Assembly (NCBI GenBank): GCA_030679615.1
Contig: JAUXSJ010000055.1
Location: 1-5,478, forward strand
DNA: 5,478 nucleotides
Reading direction: 5' to 3'
Source: Parachlamydiaceae bacterium
GTDB taxonomy: Bacteria > Chlamydiota > Chlamydiia > Chlamydiales > Parachlamydiaceae
Position 1 is the stretch's first letter; each line of letters opens with the position of its first letter. Position numbers and translations under genes: made by a program. Shown piece after piece: positions 1 to 5,344 of the stretch. A model generated the notes under the pieces. The model had not been told where the DNA came from and did not search any database. It saw nothing but the letters and a program-made list of their open reading frames with translations.

Positions 1-41
1 GCCTCTGCGTTAATTTATTTTCAATAGGGGTATCCGATCCA

Positions 42-68
42 GTAAATCGCTAAGCATTATCGATTTAC
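42..68. repeat. 8-bp inverted repeat (hairpin) in the left intergenic region
   Basis: GTAAATCG at 42-49 is exactly complementary to CGATTTAC at 61-68, with an 11-nt spacer. No T-run follows on either strand, so a standard Rho-independent terminator is not supported. It may be a weak terminator of an unseen neighbour, a protein-binding site, or chance in AT-rich DNA. Confidence 0.4.
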
Positions 69-147
69 AAATAAGTCGTTAATTAAAGTTTTTGTCAACG
101 AAAAGATGTGTCCAACTACAAGGGCAGGGCCTTCGCACTCCAAAAGG

Positions 148-153
148 TATAAT
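148..153 (+). promoter_or_regulatory. possible -10 box upstream of the FkbM-type methyltransferase gene
   Basis: A perfect TATAAT lies about 70 bp before the chosen start at 222. No good -35 hexamer sits 16-18 bp upstream: the DNA there is GC-rich, around CAGGGC at 125-130. The box is not preceded by the TG of an extended -10. A competing candidate is TTGACT at 161-166, but its 17-bp-spaced partner TACTTT (184-189) is poor. The promoter call is therefore weak. Confidence 0.3.
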
Positions 154-154
154 G

Positions 155-167
155 AAGTCATTGACTT
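155..167. repeat. 13-bp palindrome just downstream of the possible -10
   Basis: AAGTCA (155-160) and TGACTT (162-167) form a perfect inverted repeat around one central T. It begins two bases after the TATAAT at 148-153, so it would cover the expected transcription start, a usual operator position. No regulator can be named from the sequence. Confidence 0.35.
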
Positions 168-221
168 TAAAATAAGCTTTAATTACTTTTTAAAATTAAT
201 TTTAATGTGATTGGAAATTAT

Positions 222-1016
222 ATGAAAAAATTATTCTCTATTTTATTCATTATTTTGCAATACACAAGTATATCTTCAGATGAATTCGTGACTGTCGAAA
301 AATGTGGTGTTCGACATAAATTTTGTAAGATGAATGATGCATGGTTAGATCAATTTATTTCTTATGACTTTCAAAAATGGGAAAATGATACTTTTGAAGT
401 ATTTCAAAAAGTAAAGAATCCTAAAGGTACTGCAATAGATCTTGGAGCATGGATTGGAACGACTTCAATTTGGTTAGCTAAAAATTTTGCGCACGTTATC
501 ATTGTAGAAGCCGATAAAAATTCGTTAATTTATTTGAAAAAAAACTTAGAAGCTTCTAATTGTAAAAATACTTCAATTTGTGAAAAAGCGATTTCTAATC
601 AAAATAAATTTGTCGTATTTGGTCCTAGGATTAATCTATCACCTGTTCTAAATAGCTCAACTTCGTGTGTAAAAAAGCTCACTGAAGCGTATGACAGTAA
701 AAATAATTACATTGTTTCTTCGATCACGTTATCTCAAATTGTTGATCAATACATGAAGAGTGATTTTCCAAAAATTAGTTTCATAAAATGTGATATTGAA
801 GGGGGCGAGGAAGGTATTTTAAAAGATATATTGGAATTTTCATCAACTAATAAATGCGACGCTTTGATTTCTTTTCATTATGATTGGTGGTCTAATAAAA
901 ACATTGATTCTTACGCGGCTCTGTTTGATAAATTTAATACAAATTTACCTTTAAATAATGTTTGTGAGTTTGTAAAAAATAACCCTTATGGATCCGTTTT
1001 GTTTTCCCCAAAATAG
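222..1016 (+). CDS. FkbM-family SAM-dependent methyltransferase, putatively exported
   Basis: This protein of 264 aa has a Rossmann-type methyltransferase core of the FkbM family, which typically O-methylates sugars or other small molecules. Seen: SAM-binding motif I IDLGAWIGTTS (residues 72-82), the acidic end of the second strand VEAD (95-98), a family-like TLSQIVDQY stretch (169-177), and the FkbM motif FIKCDIEGGEEG (187-198). The ATG at 222 is preferred: GGA lies 6-8 bases upstream, and the protein then begins MKKLFSILFIILQYTSISS, a short Lys n-region and hydrophobic core like a Sec signal peptide. An in-frame GTG at 207 adds five residues but has no ribosome site and would bury the signal. 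Eight cysteines are present (28, 35, 114, 120, 149, 190, 212, 248). The gene is nearer 30% G+C than the 38% of its neighbours, which fits separate acquisition. It stands alone and converges on the operon. The substrate is unknown. Confidence 0.85.
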   Translation: MKKLFSILFIILQYTSISSDEFVTVEKCGVRHKFCKMNDAWLDQFISYDFQKWENDTFEVFQKVKNPKGTAIDLGAWIGTTSIWLAKNFAHVIIVEADKNSLIYLKKNLEASNCKNTSICEKAISNQNKFVVFGPRINLSPVLNSSTSCVKKLTEAYDSKNNYIVSSITLSQIVDQYMKSDFPKISFIKCDIEGGEEGILKDILEFSSTNKCDALISFHYDWWSNKNIDSYAALFDKFNTNLPLNNVCEFVKNNPYGSVLFSPK

Positions 1017-1106
1017 AATGAACGATCAATACAAATCATTAAATGTACAGGGATTTTTTAGACGATTTTTAAATGAAATGGATTCATTGGGGTCTGGCTT
1101 CAAATA

Positions 1107-1841
1107 TTAAGCGATTTCGTGAATAGCTTGGTAATGACTAATGATTGCTAAGGCAGTAATAGACGCTGTATCTGTTCGCAATACATTTGAATGAAGCTTC
1201 ACTCCTTTCGTGCCTAAATTACGCAATACATTCACTTCATTATCTGTAAAACCACTTTCAGGTCCTGTGAAAAAAACTATCGGATCTTGAATTTCATTAG
1301 TATTTTCTAACTCTTTTATCAATAAAGGTGCTTTAGCATCTAAATCACCAAAATAAAGAGTTCCAGAACATTGTTTCCAATTTTCTAAAATAGGGCATAA
1401 AACGATTTTAGGAAGCCATAATCGTCCACACTGTTTTATGGCTGATATAAGAATAGATTCCATTCTCTCTATTTGGTTTGGGAAAAGTTCCTTTTTGGGA
1501 CTCAATTCTCCAGGAAACAACCAAAATTCATCTACACCTAACTCAGTACCTTTTTCTAATATGAACTCTAATCGATTAGTTTTTGGAATAGCTTGCGCTA
1601 AGATTATCTTTGACTCTTTAAATGGTTCTTCGTCTAATTGTTCGATGAACAAAATCGCTCGATCTTTTTTTATTTCTTGTATGATCGCATTAGCTAAAAT
1701 ACCTTTACCATTCACAATTTCTATTTGCTCACCTATGCGTGAACGTATGACATGTGCTAAATGATGGAATTCGCCTTCTTTAAGTTCAATTTTTTCATTT
1801 TTTTCTAATGAATGCGGCGTATAAAAACGTTCAACTGGCAT
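1107..1841 (-). CDS. rsmE: 16S rRNA (uracil-1498-N3)-methyltransferase RsmE
   Basis: RsmE is a SPOUT-class (knotted) enzyme that uses SAM to methylate N3 of U1498 in 16S rRNA in the assembled 30S subunit. The 244 aa match the usual family length of about 240-250. An N-terminal PUA-like RNA-binding part (about 1-70) carries HLAHVIRSRIGEQIEIVNGKG-like spacing. The SPOUT domain follows, with EKGTELGVDEF (96-106), the SAM-knot loop GPESGF (193-198, usually GPEGG) and LRTDTASITAL (221-231). The ATG at 1841 is chosen because AAGG (1850-1847, minus) lies five bases before it; a GTG at 1847 would add two residues and cover that ribosome site. The start lies inside the end of the YbbR gene (11-bp overlap), so translational coupling is likely. 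It is the last gene of the operon, ending 90 bp from the convergent methyltransferase gene, with no clear terminator between. Confidence 0.93.
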   Translation of the reverse strand: MPVERFYTPHSLEKNEKIELKEGEFHHLAHVIRSRIGEQIEIVNGKGILANAIIQEIKKDRAILFIEQLDEEPFKESKIILAQAIPKTNRLEFILEKGTELGVDEFWLFPGELSPKKELFPNQIERMESILISAIKQCGRLWLPKIVLCPILENWKQCSGTLYFGDLDAKAPLLIKELENTNEIQDPIVFFTGPESGFTDNEVNVLRNLGTKGVKLHSNVLRTDTASITALAIISHYQAIHEIA

Positions 1842-3114
1842 TTTCACCTTTTAAAGGTAGGACCAAGGAGGCATTGGGAATGTGAATGGAAATTTTATTT
1901 CCTTCTAATTTACTTTCTAGCTCCAATTTATATTGTGAGGACAAGTATAATTTAAAACGACGCATGTAAAGACGAAAACGTCTCCTAAAATAATCTTCTT
2001 TTTCACGATTTCTTTTTGTGAGCTGCTCTTGATCAACTTCCTTGAATTGACTTAATTGATGAGCTGTATATGTATCCTCAAGATGATTGACATTAATAAA
2101 TCCGATGCTCCATTCGAGTCTTTCTCTTTCCGTTTTTGGAACAGTCACAATTTCTAATTCAATATTATCTTTAACTACTTCAACAAAAAAGCGACTCACG
2201 TTCTTAACAAAAATGGGAAGATTTAAAATAGGTAGATCATTTTTAAAGTGAATATATTCCGATGCCTCTAATGCATATGTAGAAGGATTAATTAATTGAC
2301 TAAATTGCAATGGATAAAAAATATGGACAGGAATTTCTTTTGCAAATGGAATCAAAGCTTTTTTTAAAAAATTTATTTTTAAATTATTTGCTTCTGGATC
2401 ATTTATAGGAACAAGTCCTCTAGTCATAAATGGTATATTCACTTTTTTCCAGTTCTCCGGAATAATAAAACTCACTTCATCGTTCTGTGGATTTTTTTTG
2501 AATATATCCTCTAATTGCTCTTTCGTAATTTCATCTAGATTAACTGTAAAATCTAATCCTTGATTTTTCAATTGTAAAACTTGATCTTGAGGACCTGTCA
2601 CTGTTTGAATTAAATGAATGGGCCAAATATCTAAATAGACATAACCCGAAGGGGCAGATCCAATGGGGGGATGAATATGAATATCAATTTTTTCTGTTAG
2701 TACAGGGCTCATTTTAATGACAAATTCTGGATTAGTCACAGAAGTGATGTGTTTAGATAAATTGATATTTGGATTCAAACTAATTAAGTTCTTTTTATTT
2801 ATCTGAATAATGGCTTCATTTGGTAAATTTGAAACATCTAAAAGAACCTCAATATCTCCCGGTTCTAATTGTTCGATGATTTCTTTAGTGCCACTTAATG
2901 TTAATGTTGTCCGTTTAATCAGGAATCCATTTGGAAGCAAACCTTGAATGGTTTTATCGACAGGTAAATTAATCACGCGAATCGGAACAGAAGGAATCGT
3001 TTTACTTGTTGTTATTGTGTGATTCACAAAAAACCATATCAACATAGCAGTAATGATCGCAAAAAGTTTGCGTTGCCATTGAAAAAAAATGACTTTACCG
3101 ACTATCGATTCCAT
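1831..3114 (-). CDS. cdaR: YbbR-domain membrane protein, CdaR-like regulator of c-di-AMP synthesis
   Basis: In Firmicutes CdaR binds and modulates the diadenylate cyclase CdaA from the outer face of the membrane; here that role is inferred from domain and neighbour. The 427-aa protein has one N-terminal membrane helix (about 17-34, LFAIITAMLIWFFV) and then an extracytoplasmic body. A first YbbR repeat lies at about 40-136 (VPIRVINLP; LTLSGTKEIIEQLEPGDIEV; LLDVSNLP). A second lies at about 138-230 (APSGYVYLDIWP, then QTVTGPQDQVLQL and FTVNLDEI). Residues 231-427 do not read as YbbR repeats and include a strongly charged, Arg/Lys-rich stretch at 355-405. The ATG at 3114 has GGAAAG ten bases upstream, inside the cyclase gene; the genes overlap by 13 bp, and the downstream rsmE start overlaps by 11 bp. 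Function of the C-terminal half is unknown. Confidence 0.85.
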   Translation of the reverse strand: MESIVGKVIFFQWQRKLFAIITAMLIWFFVNHTITTSKTIPSVPIRVINLPVDKTIQGLLPNGFLIKRTTLTLSGTKEIIEQLEPGDIEVLLDVSNLPNEAIIQINKKNLISLNPNINLSKHITSVTNPEFVIKMSPVLTEKIDIHIHPPIGSAPSGYVYLDIWPIHLIQTVTGPQDQVLQLKNQGLDFTVNLDEITKEQLEDIFKKNPQNDEVSFIIPENWKKVNIPFMTRGLVPINDPEANNLKINFLKKALIPFAKEIPVHIFYPLQFSQLINPSTYALEASEYIHFKNDLPILNLPIFVKNVSRFFVEVVKDNIELEIVTVPKTERERLEWSIGFINVNHLEDTYTAHQLSQFKEVDQEQLTKRNREKEDYFRRRFRLYMRRFKLYLSSQYKLELESKLEGNKISIHIPNASLVLPLKGENAS

Positions 3115-3926
3115 ACTTTAAGATCTTTCCAAAAATTTAAAAATTCATTCCAAAAGTTTATTGTCACTGGAGTTTGTGTATTTAATCGACTAAAAACACT
3201 TCGTAAGATTCCTTTAAAACGATCAATTTTCACACCACGTGTCATAATCCCATCTCTTGCGATAGAAACTTTTCCGGTTTCTTCTGAAACAACAATAGCG
3301 ACAGCATCTGTAGATTGGCTAATTCCTAATCCTGCACGATGACGAGTTCCCATAGATTTTGAAAGATGCGTGCTATCATCAGCTAAAGGCAAAATTGTCG
3401 CTGCAGACATTAATGTTGTACCCCGTATAATCACAGCACCATCATGCAACGGAGTAGTCGTAACGAATATGGATTCTAATAATTCAGGGGAAAATTGAGC
3501 ATCAATGCGCACAGCCCGATTAGCCATTTCCTCTAATGAGTCTTGGTTTTCCATCACGATAATAGCACCGATTCGACGGTCAGAAAGACGATAGACTGAT
3601 TGAGAGATGCTTTCAAGAAATTTATCAAATTCTGTCATTTCTCGATATTTTTTACTCTTCAAACTTAATCTAGACAATGCAAGTCGTAATTCGGGTTGAA
3701 AAATGATAAGCAAGGCAATTACAGCAACGTTGACGACATAATAGAGTAATTTTTCGAGAACAGGTAAATTAAGCCATTTAGATAAAACGAAAAATGTCAT
3801 GAAAGCAAAACTTCCATAAAGAAGGTCCATTGCGCGTGTATTCCAAAAAAAGGATAGAAGATAATACACGATAATGGCGATGATGATAATTTCGATAGCC
3901 GGTATAATCAGCTGAATGAACCACAT
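3102..3926 (-). CDS. cdaA: membrane-bound diadenylate cyclase CdaA (DacA)
   Basis: CdaA joins two ATP into cyclic di-AMP at the inner membrane. The 274-aa protein has three N-terminal membrane helices (about 5-27, 35-51 and 58-76), then a linker FQPELRLALSRL (76-87) and the DAC domain (about 100-240). Both catalytic signatures are intact: DGA (162-164, in TPLHDGAVII) and RHR (195-197, in GTRHRAGLGIS), followed by TDAVAIVVSEETGKVS (206-221). Length and order match the family, about 270 aa. The ATG at 3926 has AAGGA four bases upstream, overlapping the folP stop codon; the gap to folP is 7 bp and the overlap with the YbbR gene 13 bp. A cyclase-YbbR pair is conserved in Firmicutes and Chlamydiae; in Chlamydia trachomatis the orthologous c-di-AMP is sensed by host STING. 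Unlike the Firmicute cluster, glmM does not follow. About 35 residues after the DAC domain have no assigned role. Confidence 0.96.
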   Translation of the reverse strand: MWFIQLIIPAIEIIIIAIIVYYLLSFFWNTRAMDLLYGSFAFMTFFVLSKWLNLPVLEKLLYYVVNVAVIALLIIFQPELRLALSRLSLKSKKYREMTEFDKFLESISQSVYRLSDRRIGAIIVMENQDSLEEMANRAVRIDAQFSPELLESIFVTTTPLHDGAVIIRGTTLMSAATILPLADDSTHLSKSMGTRHRAGLGISQSTDAVAIVVSEETGKVSIARDGIMTRGVKIDRFKGILRSVFSRLNTQTPVTINFWNEFLNFWKDLKVWNR

Positions 3927-3933
3927 AAATTCC

Positions 3934-4725
3934 TTATTTCATTGCCTCTATTAAATCAATAATTTCTCGGTGTTCCTTAACGTCATGAACTCTTATGAAG
4001 TTTATATCACTTCTAATAGCAAGCGTATTTGCTGCTAATGTTGCTGCTAATAGTCCTTGGTAATCTTTATGGATTAATTTCCCAAGAAATGACTTACGGG
4101 AAAGTCCAACAAGTACAGGAAATCCGAGTTTTTGAATTTCGTGCAAATTCTGTACAATTTTAACATTATCGGCAACCGTTTTTCCAAATCCAAAGCCAGG
4201 ATCGATGATGATGTTCTCCTGTTTAATCCCTATCGATAATAAATATTCGATTTTTTCTTTAAACCATGAACATAGAAAAGAAATGATTCCTTCTTTATAA
4301 AAGGGTTGGTTTTGCATGGTTGCTGGAGTTTCGTGCATATGCATAATACAGATAGGTACTTGTGATTGAACAGCAACTTGGCACATTTTAGGATCTCGAA
4401 AACCCGAAACATCATTAATTAGTTGTGCTCCTTCTGAAAGTGCAGCTAATGCAACCTCACTTTTCATTGTGTCGATAGATATAGGAATGGGAATTTCTTT
4501 TTTTAGTGTTTTCAAAACATTAATGACGCGTTTCAACTCTTCTTCAACTGAAATAATTTGAGCATTTGGTCGTGTTGATTCACCCCCGATATCAAGCCAA
4601 TCAGCACCTTCTTCATAAATTTGGATGCCTCTTTTAATGGCTTGCAATGGATCAAACCATTTTCCTTGGTCATAACAAGAATCGGGTGTAACATTTAATA
4701 TACCCATGAGCTTGGTTTTATTCAT
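3934..4725 (-). CDS. folP: dihydropteroate synthase FolP
   Basis: FolP condenses hydroxymethyl-dihydropterin pyrophosphate with p-aminobenzoate to form dihydropteroate, the cytoplasmic folate step blocked by sulfonamides. The 263-aa TIM barrel shows the family motifs in order: MGILNVTPDS (7-16), DIGGESTRP (45-53), SIDT (83-86), NDVSG (104-108), IMHM (127-130), DPGFGFGKT (175-183), GLSRKSFLG (207-215) and IRVHD (244-248). Likely ligands are N11, D85, N104, D175, K211, R245 and H247. Two positions differ from E. coli: loop 1 reads DSCYDQG, not DSFSDGG, putting Cys17 at the E. coli Phe28 site, and HMHETP replaces HMQGNP. The ATG at 4725 is preferred because GAGGA lies nine bases upstream; the second Met (residue 7) has no such site. 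It is free-standing, whereas Chlamydia species commonly carry a FolK-FolP fusion. It is first in the operon, directly behind the promoter. Confidence 0.96.
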   Translation of the reverse strand: MNKTKLMGILNVTPDSCYDQGKWFDPLQAIKRGIQIYEEGADWLDIGGESTRPNAQIISVEEELKRVINVLKTLKKEIPIPISIDTMKSEVALAALSEGAQLINDVSGFRDPKMCQVAVQSQVPICIMHMHETPATMQNQPFYKEGIISFLCSWFKEKIEYLLSIGIKQENIIIDPGFGFGKTVADNVKIVQNLHEIQKLGFPVLVGLSRKSFLGKLIHKDYQGLLAATLAANTLAIRSDINFIRVHDVKEHREIIDLIEAMK

Positions 4726-4731
4726 TGCAGC

Positions 4732-4768
4732 TTTTCCTCATTTTAAATACGATGATTATAGAGGAAAA
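4732..4768. repeat. 8-bp inverted repeat in the divergent control region, possible operator
   Basis: TTTTCCTC (4732-4739) and GAGGAAAA (4761-4768) are perfect complements separated by 21 bp, with arm centres 29 bp apart. One arm abuts the folP -10 box (4755-4760); the other is the folP ribosome-binding sequence itself. Because the distal arm lies upstream of the expected start of transcription, it would act as DNA (a paired operator) rather than as an mRNA hairpin in the folP transcript. It may also be chance duplication of a purine-rich site. Confidence 0.4.
4748..4753 (+). promoter_or_regulatory. weak candidate -10 for the divergent membrane-protein gene
   Basis: TACGAT at 4748-4753 matches four of six -10 positions and sits 17 bp after TTGCAG (4725-4730), which matches three of six -35 positions. 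It would give a leader of about 40 nt before the start at 4798. It overlaps the folP promoter, so the two directions would compete. Support is weak. Confidence 0.25.
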
Positions 4769-4783
4769 TAGACTTTTTAGCCA
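4755..4783 (-). promoter_or_regulatory. promoter of the folP-cdaA-cdaR-rsmE operon
   Basis: Read on the minus strand, a perfect TATAAT (4760-4755) lies 17 bp downstream of TGGCTA (4783-4778), which matches three of six -35 positions. Transcription would start near 4748, giving a leader of about 22 nt that carries the GAGGA ribosome site of folP. No comparable promoter was found inside the packed operon. Confidence 0.6.
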
Positions 4784-4797
4784 CGAAGGTATGAATA

Positions 4798-5241
4798 ATG
4801 AGTGCATTAATAGAATTTTTTAAAAGTGAACAATTTATTGCTTTTTTTGCAGCTACGATGATTTTTATAATCACGATATTTTTAGTTGCAAAGCAATGGA
4901 TAGGATTTTCGATGGCCTTATTGTTTCTCTTATTTGCACTGATCACAGGATTTGTGATTAATCACCATGAAGCGATTAAACATTATTTTATTCGACCGCC
5001 TGTCAGTCAAGAAAATTCTATCAATTATGATCAAACTGAATTTCGAACTCAAGTGAAATTGGCGGTTGATGATTTACAGAAAGAGCTTTCAGTTGAAAAG
5101 GAAAATATCCAGCAAGTAATGAATCAAGTGCAGGAAATTTTCGGAATTCTAGATGCTGAAAAGAATAAGTTAGAAAACTTTATTGAAGAGACGCGCGAGC
5201 ATTTTAAGCAAGAAAACTTAAATGACGCAATCAACCAATAA
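4798..5241 (+). CDS. small membrane protein with two transmembrane helices and a coiled coil, function unknown
   Basis: I do not recognise this 147-aa protein. It has two hydrophobic helices (about 12-31 and 36-54) joined by a short KQW-type turn, then a basic stretch HHEAIKHYFIR (56-66) that suggests a cytoplasmic C-terminus by the positive-inside rule, so both ends would face the cytoplasm. Residues about 80-136 are charged and heptad-like (VDDLQKELSVEKENIQQV, then FGILDAEKNKLENFIEETRE), consistent with a coiled coil for oligomerisation or partner binding. The ATG at 4798 has AAGG (4786-4789) eight bases upstream; an out-of-frame ATG at 4791 stops after ten codons. It is transcribed divergently from folP through a 72-bp shared region, which hints at co-regulation but no functional link is proven. 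Base composition resembles the neighbours. Confidence 0.75.
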   Translation: MSALIEFFKSEQFIAFFAATMIFIITIFLVAKQWIGFSMALLFLLFALITGFVINHHEAIKHYFIRPPVSQENSINYDQTEFRTQVKLAVDDLQKELSVEKENIQQVMNQVQEIFGILDAEKNKLENFIEETREHFKQENLNDAINQ

Positions 5242-5308
5242 CGCATAAAATTTCAGATGCGATCCCTTAACTTATCATTATTTTGTGAATGACTCGCTTG
5301 AAAATACC

Positions 5309-5321
5309 GTCCTTTCAGGAC
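5309..5321. terminator. short hairpin after the membrane-protein gene, possible weak terminator
   Basis: GTCCT (5309-5313) pairs with AGGAC (5317-5321) around a 3-nt loop, 67 bp past the stop codon at 5241. The downstream plus strand is T-rich but interrupted (TCGATGTTGTTTT), so termination would be inefficient. It may instead be the first helix of the structured region that follows. Confidence 0.3.
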
Positions 5322-5344
5322 TCGATGTTGTTTTAACCTATCCC

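Noticed and set aside
106..210. Short plus-strand frame from ATG 106 to TGA 208-210
   Set aside because: Only 34 codons, no ribosome site, no recognisable motif, and it overlaps the promoter candidates.
1072..1088. Hairpin AATGA/TCATT between the convergent genes as a bidirectional terminator
   Set aside because: Only five AT-rich pairs and no T-run after the stem on either strand.
1438..1764. 108-codon open frame on the plus strand inside rsmE
   Set aside because: Antisense to a well-supported RsmE with all its motifs; the Ser/Asn/Ile-rich translation shows no domain and looks like a mirror of the opposite strand.
3019..3342. 107-codon open frame on the plus strand across the cdaA/cdaR junction
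   Set aside because: Antisense to the conserved C-terminal part of CdaA and the membrane helix of the YbbR protein; no domain or ribosome site.
4230..4415. 61-codon open frame on the minus strand inside folP
   Set aside because: Out-of-frame shadow of the FolP barrel, which has intact motifs on both sides.
4743..4946. 67-codon open frame on the minus strand opposite the membrane-protein gene
   Set aside because: It covers the folP promoter and is antisense to the better-supported plus-strand gene; low-complexity Ile/Asn/Lys translation.
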